Assembly (NCBI GenBank): GCA_039707465.1
Contig: CM077645.1
Span: 162,902,503 to 162,966,502, forward strand
DNA from: Rhabdophis nuchalis
Taxonomy: Eukaryota > Chordata > Lepidosauria > Squamata > Natricidae
Reading direction: 5' to 3'
DNA length: 64,000 nucleotides
The notes below the pieces were generated by a model that saw only the letters and a program-made list of their open reading frames with translations, was not told where the DNA came from and made no database searches. The position numbers and the translations under genes were made by a program. This document shows positions 1 through 11,000 of this stretch, in pieces; position 1 is the stretch's first letter, and each line of letters begins with the position of its first letter.

Positions 1-854
1 GAAACAGGCTTCTCTCTCCAGGAACTAAATGAAAAAAACAAAGTGAATTGGGTTTTGAGTTCTTTTCTTACAATTGTATTTTAAAATATAAATGTATTAA
101 ATCAGTTAAACTGTTTGACCCAATTGTTCTTTTTCTCAGACTCAAATAATGTCATTATCTCCATCAAACAACAAACCCACGAAAACAGTTTTTGTTGCTT
201 AATAAAAGCATCTTGGCAATCCCAAATTGGATCTTTGGCTCACAAACAAACATTTACAAATTACTCCAATACTCTCGGGATATGGACAAATTATTTTGCT
301 TCCAGTTTAAGAACTATTGTATTAAATAATTTGTAACCTAGATTTTTTTTTAAGCTACAGTTATAGAAATTTCTAGTAAATACCATTCTTGCTGAATGGA
401 CATCATGTTAGACAACATAATTTTCTTTGGCTTTTTTACTTTTTCATGTTTATTTATTCATTAAATTTGCATGCCACCCATATTACTATTAAGTGACACT
501 GGATGACAGAATTAAATTGTAGGATTAAAGTATAAGGCATTAAAAGTTAAAACATTAAAATTAATATTAAAATGGATAAAAAGAACCAATGCATAGATGG
601 ATGGGGACATGGGACCCACTGCCAAAATGGTATGCCTCATTTAAAAATAGTCTTTATTTTTTTAATAAAATAATTTTAACCTTAAAGAAAAAAGATTTTT
701 AAATATTTTTTTAATCTTTGAGTTTAAGGAAAAAAATCTTTTGTTGAACATCTTTTCAAAAAAGTAAACGTACAAGCTAAAAAAATAAAATAAAGTGGAA
801 AATATGTCTTATTATTTATATTTACCAATGGTCACTGGTTTATCAATCAATTCC
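1..854. other. AT-rich spacer, no feature seen
   Basis: AT-rich sequence. The only open frames are short (under 75 codons) and show no domain I recognise. Confidence 0.5.
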
Positions 855-1175
855 AGGGGAAGAGCCTTCTCTGTGGCAGGTCCCGCCCTCTGGAATGACC
901 TGCCCCCCGACCTTCGTACAATCACGGACCTACGCCTCTCTCGCCGGGCATTAAAAACACACTTTTTTCATGTAGCCGGCCTGGCATAGTTTTTATTATT
1001 GATTTTTAGTCAGAGTTTTAATTATGAATTTTAGCACGGGTCTCAAAATTGATTTAATCTATTTTTAACTATGTTTGACTGTATTTATTATTATTATCGC
1101 TGTTTTATTATTCCTGTGCACCGCCTGAGTCCCGTTGGGGGGAGAGGGCGGTATAGAAATGTAATAAAATCTAAA
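855..1175 (+). mobile_element. L2-type LINE, 3' end fragment
   Basis: The translated 5' part reads [19 protein letters not shown], the C-terminal RT-ORF signature shared by all L2-type copies in this window. A short AT-rich 3'UTR follows, then the conserved tail reading roughly 'caccgcctgagtccc...gggcggtatagaa' and an A-rich end. The copy is 5' truncated, as is usual for target-primed LINE insertions, and has no intact reading frame. L2 versus another CR1-superfamily clade is an inference from motifs. Confidence 0.75.
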
Positions 1176-1938
1176 TCTAATTCACTATTATAATATGAAT
1201 AATATTTCAGGAAATATTAAAACCTTTTTTCTGGAAAGAAAAATAACTGTAAAAATGGTAAGGAATAACAAGAGGATTACAAATTGAGTCCAACTTCATC
1301 TTCCAACCTCATAAAATTCTGAAAACTGCGTGTCTGATTGGGCAATAAAAAATTTCCCTGGCGATATCTTATGTGATAAAGAATAATTCACTTCAAGTAG
1401 CCAATTTAGCTTCAGCTTATACAGTTTGACTCCTCTAGCTATATTACTGCAGAGTAAAGCAAATAAATTTTGAATATTTTTAGATACATGAAAAGTGTGC
1501 TGCTATATTACTGGGGATCCTGCTGTACAGTCTTGGTAGACAATCTTTAGTGATTTCAGTTAGCAGTTTTGAAAGGCATGTTTAGATGGTTGATGATTTT
1601 GAAAAAAGGAGAAAGAAATGAGATCATACACAGAAACTGAGCCTCAACTGTGTTTTCTGAATTTTGTAGAGAGGAAAGGAGATGACCTTGTCAGAAGAAC
1701 TGTGCAAGAACTATTACCTAGGCAAAGAGCTGAAATATTATTCAAGTCCTGAGAAACAAGATAATATTTGGAGTATGGCAAATGCCTCCCTGATTCAAAA
1801 GGGGTATAAAAAGGCGAAGAAGTAAGCACCCTTGCCATATTCTGTTAATTATACCTTAAACTCAATATAATTCTTGTCTTCCTGGGAAGCTGATTCTCTA
1901 TTCTAGTCTACTAAGTGGAACTCACTGGTTTTAATTGG
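1176..1938. other. Spacer without recognised feature
   Basis: Unique-looking AT-rich sequence. The open frames are short and unsupported. Confidence 0.4.
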
Positions 1939-2228
1939 CAAGGGAGGGCTGCTACGGATTTGCCCAGGTTCGGGAGAACCCATAGCTAACATTATGGCCA
2001 GTTTGGAGAATCTCCATATTCCACCCCTGCCTGGACCCACCCACCCCATCCCTCCCACCCTGTCCCACCCATTCCCGGAGTCTCCACGCAGCCCGTTTTG
2101 GCTGCGAGGTAAGTGAAGGGCCCACGCGGAGGCTCGGGGAAGGGAAACTAGGCTATGCCCACCATGGCCACAACCACCCAGCAACTGGGCAGAGAACCCG
2201 TTGCTGAAATTTTTGAAGCCCACCCCTG
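1939..2228. mobile_element. hAT-type MITE with exact 8-bp target duplication
   Basis: The 290-bp element is flanked by ttaattgg at 1931-1938 and again at 2229-2236. The right end reads ...agcccacccctg, matching the right end of other GTGGG-type MITEs here, and the interior has the typical 'ggccaccatggc' segment. No coding capacity; it would have depended on a transposase in trans. The 8-bp duplication points to the hAT superfamily. Confidence 0.75.
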
Positions 2229-2389
2229 TTAATTGGATAGATTTTAAAAAGGGAGATTCACACTGGCTTTGTGTGATTTCTTACATCAACAAGAATTTGA
2301 AGAAGGTGAGGCCTACACTGAAAATTGGAAAGGATTAAAGAAAACATTATAACATGACAAGCATGGCTAGGGCAACATCCTGCAGCCAA

Positions 2390-2548
2390 TGAAAATAGAG
2401 CTTGTTTTGAGGCCCTCTTGAGCTCCATTTTTACTGGCAGAGGAACTGTGGGCTGCTCCTTCGCTGTTTCCAGGGCAGCCCCTTTGGCAAGATCTAAGCA
2501 TCTGATGGGCTGGATCCAGCCCGCGGCCCTTAGAGTTTGATACCCCTG
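2390..2548. mobile_element. Truncated hAT-type MITE (GTGTCAAACTC family)
   Basis: The right end is ggatccagcccgcggccc followed by gtttgatacccctg. The same end occurs in the complete copies at 47915-48247 and 59300-59670. The left end is missing. Confidence 0.65.
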
Positions 2549-3017
2549 GACTAAATGGTCTCCAAGGACCTATCAGGATCTTTAAGTCCCTTATTAACAA
2601 AAACAAATCAGAATCAGAACTTATGAGATCCTCAGCTGTTCATCTGTTTTAACAAATTCTTTGTACATTCATACAATCTTTGTATACATAGTGTGCTAAG
2701 GTTCACATACATGTATCTAAAATGTCAACTGTCCAGCTGGCAAATTGAGAAAAAGAAACTCCTGGGACATTATTTTACCAAGAGTATAAAACTTTACTGA
2801 ATAAACCATACTGGCACAGAAGAAGCAAAACCAGCTCTGGGCTTCCCTTGCAAAAGCAAATATAGTTCATTCTCCCTTTCCTCACAGACCAACAATCTAT
2901 TACATCCACCAATCACTTCTGTTCGTTTTGTTAAGGGAACCAGCCAGACATGTTGGGGCCTCTACTTATCCTTATGGTGGGAACAATATCTCACAGGAAC
3001 CGTTGATTCTTGGATGC
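2549..3017. other. Spacer without recognised feature
   Basis: No recognisable coding or repeat signature was seen in this 470-bp stretch. Confidence 0.35.
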
Positions 3018-3362
3018 CATTTATTTATTTATTTTATTTTATTTATTTAATTCGATTTGTAAACCGCACCAATCTCTGTTGAGACGGACTCTGGGTGGTG
3101 CACAGGACATTAAAATCTACAATAAATAAATAACAAATATACAAAAGTTAAAAAGAAATTAAATTATAAACCTGTGCTAAAATTCCCATTAAAACCTATC
3201 TAATTTAGCTGAGGCTCTATCGTTCCTAGATTTAAATTCTATGCTAGTCCAGCTTGCTGAAAGAGATGTGTCTTAAGTGAGCGGCCGAAGAGGGGAAGGT
3301 CCGTGATAGTACGAAGTTCGGAGGGGAGGTTGTTCCAGAGGGCGGGCCCTGCCACAGAGATG
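3018..3362 (-). mobile_element. L2-type LINE, 3' end fragment
   Basis: Read on the minus strand it ends in an AAAT-type tail at 3018-3055. Upstream lies the 'gtgcaccacccagagtcc' hairpin-like end and the C-terminal coding segment (GISVAGPALWNNLPSELRTI). 5' truncated. Confidence 0.75.
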
Positions 3363-4085
3363 CCATTCCCACCACCCTCACATTCCATTCCACCCCTTTC
3401 CCTTTTCTTTGTTAAGCTGTGTGAAGCAGCATATTGGTGAAAGTGCGAGTCAGTCTTGACATAAACACACTTTTGCAATCTTTGTGCTCTATCACCAAAG
3501 GCATAACCCAGCCTTATTGAAAGTTCCATGCAGCAGTGTCATTAAAGTATGCTGAAAAACATCACACCAGGCAGCAAAATAAAAGTCAGAGTCACCTTAT
3601 CATGGCACAGAGAATGCACGAATTAAGAATGAAATAGATTAGAACTCAAAAGAAGTCTGAAAAGGAAATAGAACCAACACTGAGTTCTCTGACTCCTAGG
3701 AGACAACATGAAGAAATGGATATAAAGATTGTTGTGATTCATATGATATTAGCAAGACTGAGCTACTGCAGGTATTTCCTATAGTAATTTAAATAGTGTT
3801 TTGTAGTCATACCACTTCAGTTTCAGTATTTTCTTTGTTAATAGAACGCATAATGGTTCTTAAAGGGCATAAATATAAAACTGAAGGATAGAAGAAAGGC
3901 TCTTGGTGTGGATTTATTTAATCAATTTTGTATGTAAACAATCGCTTACCCCATCACGATGAAATACTGGGATCCCACAAGGCTATCAAAATCATGTAAA
4001 AAGAAAAGGAAGTTCAATATCAGTCAAAAATTAATTGTTAATTCATGATCTGGTCAATGCAAATATTTTAAAACAGGAAAAATGA
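3363..4085. other. Spacer without recognised feature
   Basis: No recognisable coding or repeat signature was seen. Confidence 0.35.
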
Positions 4086-4093
4086 CATGAAAT

Positions 4094-4274
4094 CAGTGGT
4101 GGGTTTCAATTTATTTTACTACCGGTTTGCTTATGCACACTCGTGTGACACTTCTGTGCACGCACAGAAGCTTCTGCGCATGTGCAGAAGTGTCCAGATG
4201 GGTGGGCAGAGCCTCCTGCCACCGCCACTACCAGTTCCCCCAATCCGGGGCAAACCGGCAGAAACCCACATCTG
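4094..4274. mobile_element. hAT-type MITE (CAGTGGTGGGTTTC family)
   Basis: The left terminus cagtggtgggtttcaa and right terminus gaaacccacatctg are imperfect inverted repeats. Flanks are catgaaat (4086-4093) and tatgaaat (4275-4282), an 8-bp target duplication with one mismatch. The interior contains a palindromic 'cacgcacagaagcttctgcgc' segment. Non-coding. Confidence 0.75.
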
Positions 4275-4340
4275 TATGAAATCTTTAAATCTTATTAACT
4301 AAATTACATTCTGAAGTTTCCAAAAACTTTACTCTAGGCC

Positions 4341-4570
4341 ACCTGTATAAAAAGCAATTGTACTTAGACTTACATACCGCTTTATAGTGCTTTACAGCGC
4401 TCTCTAAGCACTTTACAGAGTCAGCATATTGTGCCCTACAATATGAGTCCTCATTTTACTGATCTTGGAAGAATGGAAGGATGAGTCAACCTTGAGCAGC
4501 TCAGAATAGAACTCCTGGAGTGAGCTGTGAGTTAGCCCTGCAGTACTGTCTTCTAACCACTTCACCACTG
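4341..4570 (-). mobile_element. Sauria SINE (tRNA-derived)
   Basis: The minus strand matches the pattern of the other Sauria SINEs here (16022-16240, 21957-22198): a tRNA-like head with 'gtggttagaagacagtactg', a central 'aaggttgactcatccttcc' block and a tail 'cactataaagcggtatgtaagtc'. Sauria SINEs are Pol III-transcribed and are thought to be mobilised by BovB-type LINEs, a tail of which is also in this window. Confidence 0.75.
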
Positions 4571-4627
4571 CAAATATCAACAACAACAACAACAACAGCA
4601 GGATCACATCCTGCCCCATACATCCCT

Positions 4628-5042
4628 GTAGCCGATTCGCTCCCACAGAGAGGGACTTCTTCGGGTGCCGTCTACTAGGCTATGCCAGCGGGCAACGCCC
4701 AGGGGAAGGGCCTTCTCTGTGGCGGGCCCGACCCTCTGGAATGACCTTCCCCCCGATATTAGAACAACTACGGACCTCCGCTCCTTCCAACAAAAATTAA
4801 AAACACACTTCTTCTGCTAGGGTAATTAAACTGCTAGGGTAATTAAACTGTTTTTTAAGGGATTTTTAGAGCTTAGTTTTAGTTTATATGGGTTTTAGCG
4901 CAGGGCTGGTTTAATTCATTTTAATATTGTAATTGTTTGTGGTTTTATTGTATTTTTAATTTCCCTGTGCCCCGCCACGAGTCCCTTCGGGGAGAGAGAG
5001 CGGGTTATAAATTTAAATTATTAAATTATTATTATTATTATA
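4628..5042 (+). mobile_element. L2-type LINE, 3' end fragment with ATT tail
   Basis: Contains the 'cgctcccacagagaggg' and 'ggaagggccttctctgtggcgg' blocks of the L2-type C-terminal ORF. The 3'UTR follows and an ATT repeat tail ends at 5042. 5' truncated and non-coding. Confidence 0.75.
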
Positions 5043-6200
5043 ACAACAGGTGAAATTGGCGGCAACTTGAATAAATACAATGTTTTCTCAAAAATGGAGT
5101 AGGGGACAGATTCAGACCCAAAATTCAAGAAATACAAGGGTGGTTTCCCAGTCTTGGGTCACTAGGAAGTCAGATAAGAAAATCAAATGGGACATCTATG
5201 CTTTCCTTGTGAAATAAGTATCTTATAAGCATATTTCATGCCATTAGATTATTTATCTAACTCAAAAATGCCTACCAATTAGTGACATTTTATACTCTGA
5301 AAACATTACATTATATTATTATTTTTATATTAAATGAAAGTTCTTGACATTGAACATGGGATATGATGCACCCAAAATTCTACCAATGAATTATCACCTT
5401 ATCCCCTGTATTTTACCAAGGTTGGGCTTCAATAAATTATCAAAGAGAAATATCTCCCGGGTTTTTAAATAAACAAACTTCTAAAAATAAAAGAAAGAAT
5501 ATGCAATCATGTTACTTGTTGATTACTAATGCTACGATTCAGAACTATGTTTCAAACAATCTGTTTTGTTTCCCATTTCTTTTTCTCTCATGTTACTTTC
5601 TAAACTTACCCATCCCTGTTATAACTCGGATGACAGAATCAATATTCTGCTGTTCTAAAGATGTTTGAATCATCAAGACTCTTGTTAAAATAAAACCAAG
5701 GAGACATGAAAATCGGTGCACAGTGCCCTCTGCTGGACATTTGATTTCAAAAGCATTACTGTTTTACACTTTTGTGACAAAACCAGCTGGCCTTTCCATC
5801 TTAAAAAACAGTAGATTTACAGCCTGATTAAAGAGCAACAGAACTGTGTGCTGCCGCTGCCATTGCCATTGTTTCTTTCATTCCTACCTTCATGAAAGTT
5901 TTAATGAGAAACATTCTAAATAAACTAAAAATGCTAAGTGATGGTAGTTAAAAAAGTCCTGGGAAAATGATGCAGAGAGCAAACTTCTCCATTCACTCTG
6001 CTTGTGACTAATCACATACCCAAACAAACTGTTGGATATGTAGATGCTTCCATCACCAGATGGGAGACAGAGAAATTACTCCAATCATCTTCCCTTTCCA
6101 TTTCCTTTCTCCTTCCGTTCTTATTGGTCCTCTGAGATCCAGGTTTCTGATTCACCAATCCGAAAGGGACATTACTGTATATAGCCCAATGTATTAGTAT
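5043..6200. other. Spacer with one predicted CTCF site
   Basis: AT-rich, unique-looking DNA between L2 fragments. Apart from the CTCF-like motif at 5723-5736, nothing was recognised. Confidence 0.4.
5723..5736 (-). promoter_or_regulatory. Predicted CTCF core motif
   Basis: The minus strand reads CCAGCAGAGGGCAC, which agrees at all 14 positions with the degenerate CTCF core CCASYAGRKGGCRS. CTCF binds such sites to anchor chromatin loops and insulators. Occupancy cannot be judged from sequence. Confidence 0.45.
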
Positions 6201-6237
6201 GAATATACTGGACTATATATAATAGTCCAGTATATTC
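6201..6237. repeat. 16-bp perfect inverted repeat at LINE 5' junction
   Basis: gaatatactggactat (6201-6216) is the exact reverse complement of 6222-6237, with a 5-base loop. It directly abuts the 5' truncation point of the L2-type LINE starting at about 6238. Confidence 0.8.
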
Positions 6238-6995
6238 GGCCGTGGCCAGGGGAGCCTTCTATCAGGTTTACCTGATACACCAGTTGCGCCCCTTTCTAGA
6301 TCGAGATGCCCTATGCACGGTCACTCAAGCCCTCGTTATTTCCCGCCTAGACTACTGCAACGCCCTCTACATGGGGCTCCCCTTGAGGTGCACCCGGAGG
6401 CTCCAGCTAGTGCAGAATGCGGCCGCACAGGGGATTCTGGGAGTTTCTCGTTACTCCCACATAACACCTCTCCTGCGCGAGCTGCCTGTGGTCTTCCGGG
6501 TGCGCTTCAAGGTGTTAGTTACCATCTTCAAAGCGCTCCATGGCACGAGTCCTGGTTAGTTGCGAGACTGCATCCTACCACATTCCTCCCTTTGACCTGT
6601 CCGCTCCCACATAGTTGGCCTTCTCAGGGTGCCGTCAGCCGGTCAATGCTGACTGGCGACTCCCAGGGGACGAGCCTTCTCTGTGGCGGGTCCGACACTC
6701 TGGAACGACCTTCCCCCCGATATCCGCACCATCACGGACCTACACCTCTTCCGTCGGATGGTAAAAGCACATTTCTTTCATCTAGACAGCCTGACATAGA
6801 TTAGGGAATATTTTAATTCGATATTTATTGGTTTTAATTATTTATTCAAATTTTAGCACAGATCTAATAATTTAATTGTTTTTTATATTTTGTATATTGT
6901 GGGGTTTTTATCTTTCTGTGCACCGCCCTGAGTCCCTTTTAGGTGAAATAGGGCGGTATATAAATCGAAATAATAAATAAAAATAATAAATAAAT
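6238..6995 (+). pseudogene. L2-type LINE fragment with decayed RT C-terminus
   Basis: Translation gives the C-terminal part of an L2-type RT ORF in two frames. First comes [28 protein letters not shown] and [14 protein letters not shown]; then, after a frame change around 6550, a segment with the SVAGP-type end. The 3'UTR, 'caccgccctgagtccc' tail and AAAT-rich end follow. The catalytic YADD region is absent because of 5' truncation. Compare the longer copy at 36014-38926. Confidence 0.8.
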
Positions 6996-7305
6996 AGTGC
7001 TTCTTTCTCAATGTTTTTTCAGCCATAGAAAGTCAATTTGGTTAAGCCTAAGTGGTTAAGGCAAAAAATAGTAGAAAGTAAATTTTAATCAAATAATAAT
7101 AACAACAGCACCAACACTTGAAAGATATAAAAAGAAAAGCTGATAAAAACCCTACATAGAGTTGATTAAGATCAGGGGTGTCAAAGAAAAAAGCTGAAAA
7201 CTTTATTTTAGCTGCTGAAGTACAAGCTTTGCAAGATAATTGCACGAAAGCGAAAACTGAACACGTACCAAACTACAGCAAATGTCACCTTTGTATTGAG
7301 AATAA

Positions 7306-7690
7306 ATGAAACAATTGACCATTAGATCAGTGGCTGAAGCAAAATTTCACAAGCTGACTGTAAGCGGTGTCATGACCAAATTGTCCAAATTATCCATTGG
7401 AAACTTTACCAGAGGTTTGGGTGTGATTGTCATAAAAACTACTGGATCTGTGAAGTTGAAAAGGTTTGGGAAAATAACCAGATTAAGATGCTATGAGACC
7501 TTAAGATCCAAACTGACAGACATCTTGTCCTTAATTTGCCTGATATAACAGTTATTGAAAAAAAAGAAAGTCTAGTTCCTTGATATTACTATACTGGGCA
7601 ACAGTAGAATTGAGGAAAAACAATTGGAGAAAAAATGACAAAATATCGGGGCTTGCAGATCAAAGGGAAACACTCCTGGAAAAAAGAAAT
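7306..7690 (+). pseudogene. LINE fragment, possibly R2/R4-clade C-terminus
   Basis: Conceptual translation across small breaks gives LVLNLPDITVIEKKESL, then DITIPGNSRIEEKQLEKMTK, then YRGLQIK. Pieces such as 'PDI...EKK', 'D(I/V)TIPGD' and 'KYxDLQIE' resemble the restriction-enzyme-like endonuclease end of R2/R4-type LINEs as I recall them. Stops and frame changes show it is dead. It is cut off at 7702 by the gypsy element. Clade assignment is an inference. Confidence 0.4.
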
Positions 7691-7702
7691 CCATTCTTAT
7701 AC

Positions 7703-8001
7703 TGTTGAGTCCCCAAGCCTATGTCCCAGACAGTTCGTCTGGTAACCTATGAGTCACCGCATTCCGGAGCTGAGCCAGCAGCTGCAGTGATTAACAGAGA
7801 CAAGCTGTCTGGAATCTGTCTGGAAAGGAGTTACAATGTTGCAATTGCATTGCTAGGAGTTTCCTGCCTGGTAACTCTATATAAGAGGTTGCCAGAGAAG
7901 AAACCTTGCCAGTTGAATCTTGTGTGTGTTGTAAATAGTGTGAATAAACGTTCCTGTTGTTTTGACCATGCCTGAGTCGGAATCCTTTGTCTGATCTAAC
8001 A
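7703..8001 (+). repeat. 5' LTR of gypsy element
   Basis: 299 bp, TG...CA bounded. It contains a TATA-like box TATATAA (7878-7884) and a poly(A) signal AATAAA (7943-7948), which give a plausible U3-R-U5 layout with R starting shortly after 7905. Confidence 0.95.
7878..7884 (+). promoter_or_regulatory. LTR TATA box
   Basis: TATATAA lies 59 bases upstream of the LTR's AATAAA signal, which is suitable spacing for a short R region. Repeated in the 3' LTR. Confidence 0.6.
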
Positions 8002-8002
8002 C

Positions 8003-8022
8003 TGGCGACGAAGGTGGGATTC
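8003..8022 (+). promoter_or_regulatory. Primer-binding site, probably for tRNA-Ser
   Basis: One base after the 5' LTR the strand reads TGGCGACGAAGGTGGGATTC. This begins with the complement of CCA and resembles the complement of a tRNA-Ser(GCU) 3' end as I remember it. The tRNA identity is an inference. Confidence 0.65.
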
Positions 8023-8095
8023 AGGCCGTGGCCTTAGAACGCAACGGGTAACGAATACTTCAACAACAGAACGCAGCGCGACGCACAGCCTCACC

Positions 8096-11000
8096 ATGGC
8101 TACGGCGACAATGCCTCCGTTTGCACCGTTCGACCCGATGAAGGAACAATGGGCTTCCTTCTTAGCCCGGTTCGAGTGCTTCTTGATAGCCAGCGACTAC
8201 GGCGAACTCGCGCCTGCCAGGAAGCTGAGCCTATTCCTCCAGTGCGGCGGCCCTGAATTGTCTGCTACCGCCCGAACCATAGCAGCACCCGCAGCGGTGC
8301 ACGAAGTGCCGTGGGACGATCTCCTGGGCCGCCTGAGAGCACACTACGCGCCGGCGCCTTCCCGCATAGCGCATCGCTATGCATTCAGGCAATGTGTGCA
8401 ACAGCCGCAACAGTCGGTAGCCGAGTTCCTGCAGAAATTGAGAGCGACCGCAATCCCCTGCGAGTTCCCTGCTGGCTTCCTGGAGGAATCCCTACTGGAG
8501 CAGTTTGTATGCGGCGTAAGAGACATCCGCCTAAAGCGCCGCTTGCTTTCAAAAACTGTCCTGACTCTCGAGCAAGCGGTGGAAGAAGCACGCGCGACAG
8601 AATTGTCGGAGATCTCCACATCCGACATGGGCCGCGCGCGCCCTCCTCTTTTCCCCACTCCGCGAGCGTGTCTGGTAGACGAAATAGCGCCGCTGGATGA
8701 GCTGGAGGAGGAAGACCGTGGGGACTGCATGAGGGTGACCGGGCGCGTGCTGAATCGCGCATTCACACCGCAGCAGAAGTCCGGGAACTGCCTAGGCTGC
8801 GGAGGGGCCCACCAGAGACCAGAGTGCCCATTCAAGGCATCGGTGTGCCGCAGATGTGGCAGGAAAGGACACCTAGCAGCTGTGTGCCGTGCTGCCACTC
8901 CAGCGACAACGCCAGCTGCCGCCTCCAGAACCGTTCCACCAGGACAACGAGGGTCGCAGAAGTGTTCAGGACGCTACCAGCCACAGCCGACCGACTGCTT
9001 CGCGCTGGCGGAGATGCCCCCAGCTCTAAGCTACGACCAGGCAGAGAGTAGGAGACTGTCAACAGTGGTTTGCTTAGAGGGGGTGGGGGTAAAAATGGAA
9101 ATAGATTCAGGGTCCTCTAGATCACTCATGTCCTGGGCGCATTTAGTTAAGCTTTGCCCCAAGCTCAGGAAGCGGGATCTCGGCCCCACAGCGACGATCC
9201 TGAAAGATTACCAGGGCTCACAAATTCCCATTCTAGGTCTGCACAGAGTGAGAGTAGACTACGGCCCCTTCCACGGATCCCTTCCCATCCTGGTAGTGGC
9301 CAAACCCCTAGCTGCCTTGATCGGATTGGACTGGTTTCCAGCCTTGGGACTGTCAGTCCAAGGAGTACACAGCGTGCCAGCCAGTTCTCCGGTAGACGAA
9401 GTAATCAGAGAGTTCAACGACGTCTTTGATGGCAGCTTAGGAACGTACAAAGGCACTCCAGTTTCCCTAAATTTGGACCCCCAGGTTGCTCCAGTCCGCT
9501 TGAAGGCCCGCAGGCTGCCGTTCGCGCTGAAGCCCAAGGTTGAAGTGGAATTGGATCGATTGGTGGCGCAGGGCGTGCTCGAACCCGTCGATCAGGCGAA
9601 ATGGGAGACCCCAATTGTGGTCCCCATTAAGCCCGACGGGTCCGTGAGGATCTGCGCCGACTATAAGTCGACGATCAACCTCGGGCTTCAGGCGAACCCA
9701 TACCCGGTTCCGGTGGTGCAAGACCTACTCCACTCATTGGGACGAGGTCGAGTGTTCGCGAAACTGGATATGGCGCAGGCCTACCAACAGCTCCCGGTGG
9801 ATGACGAGGCTGCGGAAGCGCAGACCATCGTGACCCACCGTGGGGCTTTCCGCTGTCGCCGTCTCCAATTCGGCGTGTCCGTAGCCCCGGGGATCTTCCA
9901 GAGCCTCATGGAGCGACTGCTCCATGGGCTCCCTGGCGTTGTACCGTATTTTGACGACGTCCTGATTGCTGCTTCCAGCATATCAGAACTCGCCAAAACG
10001 TTACGGAAGGTCCTCAGAGTTTTCAGGGGCGCGGGTTTAAAGTTGAAACGCAGCAAATGTACGTTTGCTGCGCCTAGGGTGGAATTCCTGGGTTTCATGA
10101 TTGACGCCCAAGGAATTCACCCAACCCCCTCCAAGGTCGAGGCCATCCAAAAGGCCCCCACTCCTGCCTCCAAAACGGAGCTGCAGGCATTCCTCGGCCT
10201 TTTGAATTTCTACGCGCCGTTTATTCCCCATAAGGCATCGCTAGCCGAGCCGCTGCATCGGTTGCTCAACCGATCCGCGGCCTGGCACTGGGGCAGCCGC
10301 GAAGCACACGCGTTCGCGGCTGTCAAAGCCATGCTCATGTCAGATGCGGTACTAGTCCAGTACCATGACAGGCTTCCTCTGACGCTTGCGTGCGATGCCT
10401 CCCCTTTTGGCCTGGGGGCTGTCCTTAGCCACGTCTTTCCAGACGGCTCGGAAGCCCCCATTGCTTTTTACTCCCGGACAATGTCTCAAACGGAGAGAAA
10501 CTACAGCCAAATCGACAAGGAGGCTTTGGCTGTAGTGTCCGGGATTAAGAAGTTCCACAATTACCTCTATGGGCGGACCTTTTCTGTTGTCACGGACCAT
10601 AAGCCGCTCCTTGGGCTATTGGCCGGTGACCGTCCGACACCCCCCATCCTGTCGCCCAGGATGACCCGCTGGACGGAATTCCTGGCAGCGTATGACTATA
10701 CGCTGCTATACCGTCCTGGCAAGCAGATAGGGCATGCTGATGCCCTAAGCCGCTGCCCTCTCCCGGGGCCGGATCCAGCCCCTGTGCCTGCTCTCTCTGT
10801 CCTGATGGTCGCGGAGTCGGACTTGCCCCTGTCCTCTTCCGCCGTTGCCGCTCACACCCGCGCAGACCCCGTCCTCGCCCAGGTCTGCCGATGGGTGCTG
10901 AGGGGCTGGCCTTCGGGCAGTGTGGCTGAAAACTTTCGGCCTTACAAGTCACGCCAGCTGGAGCTCTCGCTCCATTGCGGGTGCTTGTGTTGGGGAGATT

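Noticed and set aside
8377..8898. 173-codon antisense frame in the gag region
   Set aside because: Shadow of the GC-rich gag-pol frame, no domain.
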